Positions 54,766-64,000 of a stretch of 64,000 bases of DNA are shown one piece after another. Position numbers and translations under genes: made by a program. The notes below the pieces were generated by a model. That model had not been told where the DNA came from. It saw nothing but the letters and a program-made list of their open reading frames with translations, and did not search any database. Position 1 is the stretch's first letter; each line of letters opens with the position of its first letter. The stretch is from assembly GCA_030411725.1 (NCBI GenBank), contig MU839849.1:248001-312000 (forward strand), written 5' to 3'. The DNA is from Echria macrotheca. Its lineage: Eukaryota; Ascomycota; Sordariomycetes; Sordariales; Schizotheciaceae.

Positions 54766-56240
54766 TCTGAATGTTGTTGTAGAATCACGTGGCGGTGCCT
54801 GACAAGAAGAGCCGAGGCGACGACGATGTGGGCGACGATAGGGCTCTTAGGATCAGCCAAGGGCGGTGGCGAAGTGAGTGTCCTTTTGAGTTCTTCTCGC
54901 TGAAAAAAAAGCCGTGTTCCAGACCTTTAAAGGCAGCGACGAAAAGGAAGGGACGATGCTGTCACTTGGAGTCTGACGTCACTACCCGCACAGGCTTTCA
55001 GGGCACGCAGGGCAGGCGACAGCCTGAAACGCGGGGCACCAGCCAATCTTTTTAGCGGTCGGCCGATCTTGCACGCTGCAATTCTTTTTGTCCTGAATGC
55101 AACTGATTCGGGACGCGTTTGGACCACTTACACGGTGTTTTGTGGCTGCGAATGACATCATCAGTCGCGGAGCTGTTGGCAAACTTGGCACGACTCGTCT
55201 TCGGCACCTTCCGACCGGAGCATGCGCCCCGGACTCAAGCATGGGAAAATGGACGAGCTGTTCTTGTCGGTGACTTCCTGTGGGGTACCGGTAATCTACT
55301 ACGTCGTGGCATTAATTCGAGACGTGAAGACTAAAAATTGACCGGTATCGCCTGTTGACTTGCCCACTCTATTTGCAGTTCCCACCCAGCCAATCAGATT
55401 GCCCATGACGACGTCGGTCGTTGAGAGTATCTGACGACGGCAAACACCCGAGCCTCTAGTCCATGGCAATGTGTTTTCAATTGTTGAGCATTACCACAGC
55501 ATAATTTCACATGTTTGCAACCTGACTTTCCGATACCCCATGTTCAGAATTTTCAAGTTCCACAGGCGTTCTACGGAGTATTTGGACCCATCCATGGACC
55601 ATGAACCACAACAGTTCAGGTTGGTCATGGACGGACAAACACTAACACTTGAAAAATGCTAGAGATCTTTTATTTTATTTTGGGATTTCGATATAGAAGT
55701 CGTTGACGTCACGTCGTGTCCTCACTGCTTGGCGAGTGGGCAAAATGACTTTGTGCGTTGAGGTGTTTGCTAACAAAGCAAAGGTCTGAGTGGTCGCTAG
55801 AAAGGCGACGACGTCAGTTAGACTTCGGGACGTTTGCTCCTGATGCGTTTATAACAGCTCGGATCCGAAAATATCCTACCCTCGGGGTCAACTTGCAGCA
55901 TTGGTGGTCTGGAATCAGCGAGAATCCACATCTCGACAATTTAACGCCGCCGAAAATACTTCAGAAAATATCGGATTTCGGTCGGGTACGGGAACCCTCC
56001 GTCTGAAGGCACGCCCACGCCGAGTTGGCATCAACAGCGACCAGTGGGGTGCCAGCCGCTCGGAGCTGAAGCGCAGCTGGAAGACGGAAGACGCGAGACG
56101 GGTAAAGGTGTGGACCCCGCCTTGCGTCATTTTCCCTGCGTCGCGGACAGCGATTGTGCATCCGGCCTTCACAATTTTATATCATCTCCATGTTCTCCCC
56201 CGTCTGCTACCTCCGTGAGCAGGACATCATTCCGGACACC
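54766..56240. promoter_or_regulatory. Divergent promoter region, 1.5 kb
   Basis: Separates PAP2 (minus) from the binding-protein-like gene (plus). A TTTTATATC element at about 56,174-56,182 lies about 60 bp before the ATG at 56241, which supports that start over the in-frame ATG at 56190. A T-rich patch (cttttattttattttggg) lies near 55,667. No other gene seen. Confidence 0.45.
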
Positions 56241-57204
56241 ATGGCGCCGCTGCGGGTCGGCTTTGTGCCTGAGCACTTTTCCACGCCCATCCACTTTGCC
56301 CAGAAATACTACGGACTTGATGCCCAACTCATCCCCTTCCCCTCGGGCACCGGCCACATGATTACGGCCCTGCGCGCCGGCGAGATCGACATCGGAATCG
56401 GCTTGACCGAGGGATGGGTGGCCGCTCTGGGCCGGACCGAGGAGGGCGACGGAGGATACCGTCTTGTCGGCACCTATGTAGAGACGCCCCTTTGTGAGTC
56501 CATTCGTTTCCAATATCAGACAAACACTAACAGACCAAGGCTGGGCCATCTCTACCGGAGCCAAACGTCCTGAGATCACGTCGGTCGACTCGCTCAATGG
56601 CAGCAAGATTGGTGTGTCACGCATCGGGTCCGGCAGCTACGTCATGGGCTATGTGCTGGCCGACCAACAGAACTGGCTGCTCCCGACGGCAGCCGCAGGC
56701 ACCACGGCCGAATCGGCATCGCCGTACTCGGACTTTGTTGTGCTCAACACGTTTGCAAAGCTTCGAGAGGCCGTTAACTCGGGAGAGGCCGATTTCTTCA
56801 TGTGGGAGCATTTTACGTCCAAGCGCTACTATGACTCGGGCGAGATCCGACGCATCGGCGAGATTTATACACCCTGGAGCAGCTGGAAGATTGTGGCGTC
56901 GACCGCGCTGGTTAGTGAGGACGGCAGTCTGGATGCCCGTGTCGAGGATTTGATGGAGAAGCTGAACCAAGGAATCAAACATTTCAACGAGAACCACGAG
57001 GAGGCGGTCGAGTATATCAGCACCGCGCTGGATTACTCGGCCGAGGACGCAAAGGAGTGGCTCAAGACGGTACGCTTTCCAGAGAGAACGCAGGGCGTGG
57101 ATCTGGAGGTTGTGAACAAGACTGTCAGTCTCTTGCGCAAGGCGGGCGTGTTGTTTAACGGTAAGGGGATGCAGCCGGATGCTATGGTTGCCAAACAACG
57201 ATAA
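56241..57204 (+). CDS. Cytosolic type 2 periplasmic-binding-protein-fold protein (Ca3427/SsuA-like)
   Basis: 305 aa. Exons 56241-56493 and 56540-57204 join in phase (ETPL-CWAISTG); the acceptor is CCAAG. The start MAPLRVGFVPEHFSTPIHFA and the segments GEIDIGIGLTEGWVAAL and IGVSRIGSGSYVMGYVLADQ fit the bacterial NMT1/SsuA-type substrate-binding fold. A relative is known from Candida (Ca3427-like). There is no signal peptide or lipobox, so it is not a periplasmic protein here. It may bind a thiamine precursor, sulfonate or similar small molecule, or have an enzymatic role; neither is shown by the sequence. It lies near an EthD-domain gene in the same orientation (252-bp gap). Confidence 0.85.
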
Positions 57205-57456
57205 CGCCGTATTGGCTTGGGTATGCAAGTCCACGATCACCGATAGCCAAGTAAACACATGATGTCACGTATCTGATATTCTACCATGAATAATGAGTTT
57301 GCGGACTATTCATAATGTCGTCACTTTGAGGTTCTTACTAAGTCGCGAAACATTTAACATGACATCCTACGGGAGCAAGATCTCCCCCAGACAACGTCTA
57401 AACTGTCCACAAAAAAACATATCGTCAGTCAAGGCATTAAAGCGCAAAGAGCCAAC

Positions 57457-57774
57457 ATGGAGGAAAGCCTGACGCTCATCTACCCCATCGACACGGCGGC
57501 CCACTACGACATGGACTACCTCGTTAAGGGCATGATGCCCGACAATCAGAAACGCTGGCACTGCGACTCGTGGAAGGTCACAAGCTTCCACCCAGACCAG
57601 CAATCGCGACCGCCGGTCTATGCATTTGCCGTCACCATGTCGTGGGGAAAGAATGCAAGCTTCACGATGAAGGGATCGGTGGATGTCGACATGCTCACGG
57701 AAGACATGAAGCGCTTCAGTAAGAAGGAGCCAATTATCCTGTTGGGGCAGACGGTCGGAACGAGTGAAGGGTAA
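57457..57774 (+). CDS. EthD-domain protein
   Basis: 105 aa, intronless, a small dimeric alpha/beta-barrel protein. EthD proteins are known from ether degradation in bacteria and, in fungi, from polyketide tailoring. The start MEESLTLIYPIDTAAHYDM and the following Tyr/Leu-rich helix (DYLVKGMMPDNQKRW), with the late PVYAFAVTMSW strand and VGTSEG end, fit the family. Whether it has any catalytic role is not evident. It sits between the binding-protein-like gene and the SET gene, all on the plus strand. Confidence 0.8.
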   Translation: MEESLTLIYPIDTAAHYDMDYLVKGMMPDNQKRWHCDSWKVTSFHPDQQSRPPVYAFAVTMSWGKNASFTMKGSVDVDMLTEDMKRFSKKEPIILLGQTVGTSEG

Positions 57775-57956
57775 CAGAAAAAAATTGGGACTGTATTTAC
57801 TTGAGAATTAAACCGTACCTGAAAAGGGGTACGAAGGCGAACAGGCTGATAAGTCAGGGGGAAGGGTTAGGGTTTACTGCAACCACCAAATTTTCACGAG
57901 AGATTTCACCAGCGAGTTGATATCCGTGAACTTACATCACAACACTGTCCCGAAAA

Positions 57957-59603
57957 ATGACCGAGATGGAGATTGACAGCGTCCAAGATGAGTTTGCACG
58001 ACAGACCCAAAGCTTTATGCAGTGGTTCCGGGACTTGCCGGGAGCTACCTTCCACAAGGACATTCAGATGGTCGATCTGAGAGGCCACGGCGCGGGGAGG
58101 GGCATCAGTGAGTCTTCACTGTCTTTTCTTCTTTTCACTCGAGGAGTCACTTTTTTCCTCTTTTCACTCGAGGAGTAAAGATGTGATACAATCTCTCATA
58201 CATGGACCAAGCTAACACCCGCAGTCGCTACGGCCGACATCGAGCCCGACACAGTCCTCTTCACCATCCCCCGCCCCAGCATCATCACCACCACAACCTC
58301 CAGTCTCGCCACCCACCTCCCTTCCATTTTCTCAGAATCCGAGTCCGAAGGGGACCCCTCCAACGACGCCTGGACCCGCCTCATCCTCGTACTCATGTAC
58401 GAATACCTCCGCGGCCCGTCCTCCCCCTGGGCGCCCTACCTCACCCTCCTCCCCGCGTCCTTCTCCACGCCCATGTTCTGGTCCGATTCAGAAATCGCCG
58501 AGCTCCAAGCCAGCAGCGTAGTCTCCAAGATCGGCCGCGACTCGGCCGAGGGGATGATCCGCTCCCGCATCCTGCCCGTGATCACCTCCCACCCCTCCGT
58601 CTTCTTTCCCTCGGGCGACCGTCCGTCAGACGACGACCTAGTCGGACTGGCACACCGGTGCGGAAGCGCCATAATGGCCTACGCATTCGACCTCGACTCG
58701 CCCGATTCGGATTCCGACTCCGACGAGGGCGCCGAAGACGGCTGGGCCGAGGACCGCGACGCGCAGAGGGAGCTGGGCATGGTCCCCATGGCGGACATGC
58801 TCAACGCCGACGCCGAGTTCAACGCGCACATCCACCACGCGCCCGACTTTCTGACCGCTACTTCCCTGCGCAGGATCCCGGCCGGGGAGGAGGTGCTGAA
58901 TTACTACGGTCCCCTCCCGAACGGCGAGCTGCTTCGGCGGTATGGCTACGTCACGCCCCGACACAGCCGGTACGATGTCGTCGAGCTGCCGTGGGGCCTG
59001 GTAGAGCCACACCTCCGATCTGCCCTCTCGGCCAATTACGGTGTGACAGAAACCCAATGGGGACAGGTCGATGCCCTCCTCGCCCGACAACGGGAAGAAG
59101 ACGAGGAAGAAGAGGAGGAGGACGACGAGACGTTCGTAATAGAACGGACAACCCCAGACCCCGAATCAACAGGCCTCTTCCCACCCACCCCTCAACCGGC
59201 AATAACAGCACTCCCAGAGGACCTAACCGAGCGTGTCAAAAAGTTCCTCAAGACCGTATCGAAGGTTTCCTCATCCCCCGAACTGAAAGACAAACCAACC
59301 CGCACAAAAATCCAGCTAGAAACCGTCCGTCTCGCCCTGATCGATCGCGAGCGCCAGTATCCCACCACCCTCGAAGACGACGAGTTCTTCCTTTCCAGCG
59401 TCCCCAATACTCCAAGAACAAACAAGGAAATGGCCGTCTACGTTCGCGCTGGCGAGAAGCGCCTCCTGCGCGAGACACAGGCCTGGATTGCCGCCGAACT
59501 CGCCAAACTCACATCCTCTTCTTCCGACAACACTTCCAGAGTGCGATCGCGCGAGGGAGAGGGAGAGGCAGATACACCCTCGGCAAAGCGAAGACGGACT
59601 TGA
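57957..59603 (+). CDS. SET-domain lysine methyltransferase, SETD6/Rkm4-like
   Basis: 509 aa, predicted protein lysine methyltransferase acting on ribosomal or other non-histone substrates. Exons 57957-58107 and 58225-59603 join in phase (GRGI-IATADIEPDTVLFTIPR). SET landmarks are GRGIIATADI at the N-flank, the MVPMADMLNADAEFNAH block, and LNYYGPLPNGELLRRYGYV in place of the usual SET NHS/ELxxxY elements. An acidic insert (DSPDSDSDSDEGAED, about residues 217-231) interrupts the SET core and a second acidic run (EEDEEEEEEDDE) follows it. The C-terminal Rubis-like substrate-binding helices come next, including VRLALIDRERQYPTTLEDDE. The tail is Ser-rich and basic (AKRRRT). Confidence 0.9.
58131..58176 (+). 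repeat. Direct repeat within the SET-gene intron
   Basis: The 17-mer cttttcactcgaggagt occurs twice, at 58131-58147 and 58160-58176, with a 29-bp period. It lies entirely within the intron between the two coding exons, so it does not alter the protein. Confidence 0.7.
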
Positions 59604-59883
59604 ACTTGATAGACACAAATATAACCGTAGTAGGTAACTTATATATATATATTTCTCTCTCACCAAGAGATCCTACGGGCCGTTCAGTAGTATTGTACAT
59701 GCTGTGACTCTGCACTTGTTGCCTCCTGGTAAAAACGCCAAAACACCTGCGCCAATCCGGCCCGGCCCGCTTGCTTTCCTATATGCCCATGCATGTCCAT
59801 GTCCCATGTCCACGTCGTCCACCTTGCCAGCCAGATCTACCCATCTAGATACCCGACAAAACGCCCGCCCAATTCCAAAGATT

Positions 59884-61695
59884 TTACCCAACCTTGGGCT
59901 TCTTGCGAACGAGTCCTGCCCCGAGGACATTTACCCGGGGCCCATCCGCTTCCGCAACCACAGACTCTAGCTTCGGCTTCTTCCGCACCAGCCCCGCCCC
60001 AAGATGGTTCACGACCTGCGACCCATTCCCATCCTCCCCATCCTTCGGCTTCTTCCTCACCAAGCCCGCCCCAAGCACATTCACACCGCCCCCCGCCGAA
60101 TTCAGCTTGGCATCAACAAACGGATCATCCCTATCCACCCTCGCCGGCCCAGCCCTGAGACGAAGCGCATCACCGCCTCCGCTCCCAAACCGCAGAGAGG
60201 CGATCCTCTTCCCGACAACATCCTGTCCCCACTTTGTCCCCGTCGCCACCTCGCTGATCCACCGCCTCGTGCTGGTCGTCGCCTTCTCGAGCGTCGAAAA
60301 GTCAAGGTGGAGCAACATCTCGACGATGCGCTTGTACTCCGACTCGTTGACGATCTTTTCGCCGCGACCTTCCAGTGGCCAGTAGTAGTAGGCCGTGGTC
60401 TTGGGTCGCTTGTCGATGTGGCTACGCTGTTGCGTCTTGATCTTGGGAGGGCGGGCGACGACGGTCCCTTTTAGTATCTTCTTTTTCTTCTTGCCCTTGG
60501 CAGGCGTTGCGATTGGGGCCCCGGACGGTGTCGACAGGACCGCAAGTTTGAGCGGACTCGACTGTGGTGTGTGGGCCGAGATATCCACGCGTCGACGGGG
60601 TGGCGTGGCGGGGGTGCTGGACGACTGCGAGAAAGATGTCTCGACCGCGGCCTGGACTAGCGGCACAACTTCCGGCCGCGTCTCGGGGTCGAAAACCAGC
60701 CATGTGAACCCCGTCAGCCGGCCACTAGAACACTCCTGCCGAAAGGCCATCATCTCCCAAAACTGGTCCAGCGTCTTGACGCTCTTCCACGACCCCATGT
60801 CCTGCTGCCAGTTGGCCGCCTCCTCGTCCAGCTCGTCGCGGAAGCGCGACTTGGGGTCGTCGGGGTATCGTGGGATGAGGCAGCGCGGCGGGACCCAGTC
60901 GAACTCGGCTGTGTAGTGCGAGATGCGCTCCATGGGGTGGCCGATGGACCAATTGGCTGCGCTCATCGTGGTCCGGGGCGTCAGGGCGCGCATCTCGGTC
61001 TCTTCCAAGCCTGGCACGATGAGGTATCCCTTGGAGTCGCCCCACAGCTTGCGCATCTTGGAGTCTTCTAGCAGAGGGTTCAGCACCCTGCACCACCATC
61101 TGACCAGACCCCAATCGTCCAGAACATGTTTGCCTTGGTTCAAGGAGCTTCCCGGGAACAGGTACTGCGCTTGCGCCCGCGCGAACAGGTTGATGACTGA
61201 CTGTACGTTCTTGCGCCGCCGGTGCTCGAGGAGATAAGCCAGGAAGGCTGTGGTAACCTCGCGGATCGGGGACGGGGTGCCTTTTGGGAGGCCGAGGAGT
61301 TGTAGGTAGCCGGTCGAGTCAGCTTTCGAGACGAAGAAGATGGTCTGGTAGGCGGTCGTGAAGATGAAGACCTCAACCGCAAAGACGAGCACTCGCTTTC
61401 GCAACTCGGGCTCCTTGGCGTCGCCGGCGCCGGGGGAAGCCCGTTTCGATCCCGCCGCCCCGTCGCTGGGATCGATGGAAACAGCAAGGAAGTGACTCTC
61501 GCCATAGGTCTTGTCGGGCTTCTCGTTTGGCGGAGCAGAGCATAGCGCGTCGGTCTTGGTCGGGGGTGTCGAGAGGTGGTGGATGCCGAACTTGTACCCT
61601 GAGGGCAGGACCGACCCAAGCTTGTCGAGCAGCGAGTTGTCGCTGGTGCTGCCGGGTTTGGCGTCGCGCTTGTTGGTCGTCGAGGCGGAGGACAT
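59884..61695 (-). CDS. rtt109: Histone H3 lysine acetyltransferase Rtt109 (KAT11)
   Basis: Fungal-specific acetyltransferase for H3K56 and other N-terminal H3 lysines, acting in the nucleus with Asf1/Vps75 in replication-coupled chromatin assembly. 603 aa, intronless. The start MSSASTTNKRDAKPGST precedes LDKLGSVLPSGYKFGIHHLS. KAT11 landmarks are YGESHFLAV, VSKADSTGYL, LFARAQAQYLFPGSS followed by KHVLDDWGLVRWWCRVLNPL, and PRYPDDPKSRFRDEL (about 277-283), the counterpart of the yeast Asp-Asp-x-Lys catalytic/auto-acetylation region. A lysine-rich segment (KGKKKKKILKG) and the YYYWPLEGRGEKIVNESEYKR block follow. The last 70 residues carry three copies of LGAGLVRKKPK. Convergent with the SET gene, divergent from mL57. 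Confidence 0.93.
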   Translation of the reverse strand: MSSASTTNKRDAKPGSTSDNSLLDKLGSVLPSGYKFGIHHLSTPPTKTDALCSAPPNEKPDKTYGESHFLAVSIDPSDGAAGSKRASPGAGDAKEPELRKRVLVFAVEVFIFTTAYQTIFFVSKADSTGYLQLLGLPKGTPSPIREVTTAFLAYLLEHRRRKNVQSVINLFARAQAQYLFPGSSLNQGKHVLDDWGLVRWWCRVLNPLLEDSKMRKLWGDSKGYLIVPGLEETEMRALTPRTTMSAANWSIGHPMERISHYTAEFDWVPPRCLIPRYPDDPKSRFRDELDEEAANWQQDMGSWKSVKTLDQFWEMMAFRQECSSGRLTGFTWLVFDPETRPEVVPLVQAAVETSFSQSSSTPATPPRRRVDISAHTPQSSPLKLAVLSTPSGAPIATPAKGKKKKKILKGTVVARPPKIKTQQRSHIDKRPKTTAYYYWPLEGRGEKIVNESEYKRIVEMLLHLDFSTLEKATTSTRRWISEVATGTKWGQDVVGKRIASLRFGSGGGDALRLRAGPARVDRDDPFVDAKLNSAGGGVNVLGAGLVRKKPKDGEDGNGSQVVNHLGAGLVRKKPKLESVVAEADGPRVNVLGAGLVRKKPKVG

Positions 61696-62043
61696 GGCGA
61701 CCGCTATGGAGGGCGCTTCATTGATGGTTTTGAACAACCGATCTTGCGATCTGGGACTGGCAGAGAGCACCGTGAGGGCTTGAGTCGACGGAAGCTCTGG
61801 TGGAGACGGATAAGTGAGCTTCAGCTGCACGCGACCGTCAATCCTCGAGGGAGTTTGGTGGGGCAGTTGCAAAAGATTGTCCAATGATCGCGCGTCGATT
61901 GATCCCTGCAGAGACGTGTGGGGCAACGGGCAGCTGGCAGCTGAGATGGCCTGTGCGTGCCGAGCCGAAGATTCGCTTTGGAGACAAACGCATCGCGAAA
62001 AAAATCGCTGTGATGTTCAGCGGCCTTCCTCACCGACGACCCA
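61696..62043. promoter_or_regulatory. Bidirectional promoter of rtt109 and the mL57 gene
   Basis: The 348 bp between the two start codons are the shared 5' region. The Rtt109 frame stays open up to 61926 without a better start, so that part is read as 5' UTR. No TATA is evident, as expected for constitutive genes. Confidence 0.5.
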
Positions 62044-62916
62044 ATGGCGCTCAATCCCTCCCGATCAGCACTCTCGTCCGCCTGCAGGGCTCTCCGACAA
62101 TGCAGGCAAGCAGCGTCGACCTTCTCGCAGCCGGCGCGCCGGCTGTCCTCGACACCTGCCCGCCCGGCCGAAGCTGAGGAGAGTGAGCGGCCCCGGTGGT
62201 CGTACACGCCCGAGAAGATGAAGGCTCCCTTCCCCATCAGGGTGCCCAAGGATCCAAAGCGGTCAGTGTGGAAGGTCAACGAGGATCCGGATGTGCTCGA
62301 CAAGATGTACAACCGGCTGCTGGGGCCAAACGGCGAGAAGATGCTCCCGGACGAGATCAAGTGGCTCGCCGTCACGCACAAGAGCTTCGACGGTGGCAGG
62401 AGAGGGTTCAACACGAGACTGGCCTACTACGGTGTGTATTATTGCCAGATTTAACGTTGGCGAGTCTGACTTATCTACCAGGGCGACACGTGCTTGCCCT
62501 CGAGACGACGCGCAAGATACTTACGTCGCCGGCCACCGAGATACCCGCGTTCGAGGACGTCTACCAGCGCGAGCCATTCCGCAACGCAGCCCTCGACAAC
62601 ATTGACAAGCTGAACGGGAAACAACCGCAGGACATAATCGACAAGGATAAGATCGTCAAGCTGGCGCACGCTATCGGGCTGCACGAGGTTATCCGGTGGA
62701 AGCCGAGACTGGTGAGCTCCTTGCCGACAAGAAGGGAGGATATTGCTAACTATTGTCGTCCAGCCCGAAAACCTCCAAGCATCCGGCGTCGGCGTCATCC
62801 TCAACACGGCCCTGTACGCGATCGTCGGAGCGATATCCCTACAGCATGGCGCCGAGGTGGCACAGCGGGTGGTACGGGAAAGGATACTCAAGAGGCTAGA
62901 GACGTGGGAGAAGTAA
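62044..62916 (+). CDS. Mitochondrial large ribosomal subunit protein mL57 (Mrpl15-type, RNase III fold)
   Basis: 256 aa structural protein of the mitochondrial 54S subunit. Exons 62044-62431, 62482-62711 and 62764-62916 are all in phase (LAYYG-RHVLALETTR and KPRL-PENLQASG). The first 40 residues are a typical mitochondrial presequence: Arg/Ser/Ala-rich, no acids. Downstream is an RNase III-like fold without catalytic acids: EIKWLAVTHKSFDGGRRGFN, then RHVLALETTRKIL, and the late VGVILNTALYAIVGAISLQHG block. The pattern matches the fungal mL57/Mrpl15 family, which lost RNase activity. Divergent from rtt109. Confidence 0.87.
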
Positions 62917-63091
62917 TCTTGTACAGAAACCCGTGTAAAAACTTGTACTATATTAGACTGTTTCCAGGGCTGGAAACTCGTCCCTCACAGCTACGGCTGA
63001 ATGAGACGCTGTGTGTATACAAACCTGTCCTGCCATCGCGAATCGGGGTATCACGGATACTTGAGACGGAGTGTCTTGGACTGGAGAAGTG

Positions 63092-63955
63092 TCACCACCC
63101 CTCGAGAAAGTAAACATCCACCACCCGCAACGGCCGCTTGCCCACCACCATCCACCCGCGCTCGTCACGAAAGCGTGTGCCCCAACACACCATGAAATGC
63201 CGGTACGTCTCGCCATCCTTGCGCGCATCCTCGAGCACACATCTCCCACCCGTCCACGCAGCCGGCGGCGTCGTCTCGGGATACGTAAACAGCGTAAACT
63301 CATCCATATCCGCAAACACAGTCCTCGCAAACGCCTTCAGCGTCGCCGCCCCGACGACATGGGCCCACGGCGCCACGCTCATGGCTAACCTACACAACCC
63401 ATACGCTGTTTTCCGTCTATTTTTCAGCCCGGCCCGTATATCCTCGTCCCGGAACCACTCGAGCAGCATAGTCAGCCGCTGGTAGTGCATATCCCCCAGC
63501 ACCACGACCGTGTCCCTCGCCGGGTCGACATAGAGCAGGCGCCGCGTGATGCGCAGAGGTAGGTCGTCCGGGTGGCAGAGGGGGAGCGCAACCGTGTAGG
63601 CTTCCAGCGCGGCGGCGCGCGCTTCGACCGAGACGGAGAGCGCGGCCGGGTTGCGCGAGAGGGATTGCCAGCGCGGCGCGCCGCGGACGTCGTCGGCGTA
63701 GTGGGTGCGGCGCGTGTGCAGCTCTACGGCGCGCGGGACGAAGGAGTGGTGCCAGATTTTGAGGCGGAGCTCGGGGGGGAAGAGGGGGAAGAGGTGGAAG
63801 GTTGGTGAGGAGTCGGGCGGCTGGGGTGTTGGGAGCGGGGTTGGTTCGTCGTAGTCTTTGGGGTTGAAGGTGAGGCGAGTGGGCACGTCGTCGGCGGGCG
63901 GCGTCGCGAGTTCGGTCGTTGTAACTGTCGGGACCGTTGGAGGTGGGGTCCCCAT
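63092..63955 (-). CDS. 2EXR-domain protein, hypothetical
   Basis: 287 aa, intronless, function unknown. The first 50 residues are Pro/Thr-rich. The 2EXR signature follows: FHLFPLFPPELRLKIWHHSF, with a second helix RAVELHTR. Later segments include NPAALSVSVEARAAALEAY and the strand YVDPARDTVVVLGD, both usual for this large fungal family. The C-terminal half is less conserved. Convergent with mL57 (175-bp gap). Short, paralogous and often variable between strains in this group. Confidence 0.85.
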   Translation of the reverse strand: MGTPPPTVPTVTTTELATPPADDVPTRLTFNPKDYDEPTPLPTPQPPDSSPTFHLFPLFPPELRLKIWHHSFVPRAVELHTRRTHYADDVRGAPRWQSLSRNPAALSVSVEARAAALEAYTVALPLCHPDDLPLRITRRLLYVDPARDTVVVLGDMHYQRLTMLLEWFRDEDIRAGLKNRRKTAYGLCRLAMSVAPWAHVVGAATLKAFARTVFADMDEFTLFTYPETTPPAAWTGGRCVLEDARKDGETYRHFMVCWGTRFRDERGWMVVGKRPLRVVDVYFLEGW

Positions 63956-64000
63956 CGTGGGGATTGCGGGGAGGATTCTTTCTCTTCCACGGCGTTGGGT

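Noticed and set aside
53662..54903. 413-codon plus-strand frame opposite the PAP2 gene
   Set aside because: Antisense shadow of an intact phosphatase gene; composition is Arg/Asp/His-heavy without any motif.
58202..59707. 501-codon frame overlapping the SET gene in another frame
   Set aside because: Pro/Arg/His-rich reading of the SET exon; the SET frame has the domain motifs.
1..64000. CRISPR arrays, rRNA, transposons or prophage-like elements
   Set aside because: None seen; spliced eukaryotic genes throughout argue for fungal nuclear DNA.

Overview
This window reads as nuclear DNA of a filamentous ascomycete (Pezizomycotina, most likely Sordariomycetes). The evidence is short GT-AG introns (mostly 36-130 bp) with CTAAC/CTGAC-like branch sites, TATA-bearing promoters, monocistronic genes on both strands, and gene families typical of these fungi: HET-ankyrin, 2EXR, Zn2Cys6, a CBM1-bearing esterase, a Crh-type GH16 and Dal5-like transporters. 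I cannot place it to genus. Gene models were built by hand from reading frame, splice-site and phase agreement; exon coordinates are given in each entry.

Layout. 1-17.9 kb is the accessory-looking part: a truncated Dal5-type MFS transporter, a Zn2Cys6 regulator whose first exon does not join in phase, a secreted CBM1-acetylxylan esterase, a secreted protein made of three six-cysteine modules, two weak small-ORF candidates, a roughly 3 kb gene-poor tract, a GT25-like type II membrane glycosyltransferase and a HET-ankyrin protein. 18-31 kb holds a 1,473-residue protein ending in five regularly spaced CxxC modules, a Crh-like cell wall transglycosylase, the AP-2 mu subunit with a 7-nt last exon, a caffeoyl-CoA-type O-methyltransferase, a coiled-coil/zinc-ligand protein and a bestrophin-like channel. 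32-43.5 kb carries a divergent MFS/ThuA pair, a class C beta-lactamase-fold serine hydrolase and an NB-ARC/TPR NLR-like protein. 45-54.8 kb carries an AsaB/CmcJ-family oxygenase, SRP54, a small HTH protein, a FAD monooxygenase and a PAP2 lipid phosphatase. 56-64 kb carries a periplasmic-binding-protein-fold protein, an EthD-domain protein, a SETD6/Rkm4-like lysine methyltransferase, the histone acetyltransferase Rtt109, mitochondrial ribosomal protein mL57 and a 2EXR protein.

How the genes relate. Housekeeping genes (Apm4, SRP54, Rtt109, mL57, SET methyltransferase) are interspersed with accessory genes. I see no full biosynthetic cluster (no PKS, NRPS or terpene synthase), no CRISPR, no rRNA or tRNA and no recognisable transposon. 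The best candidates for something under-described are the five-module CxxC protein, the triple six-cysteine secreted protein, and the triplicated LGAGLVRKKPK tail of Rtt109.
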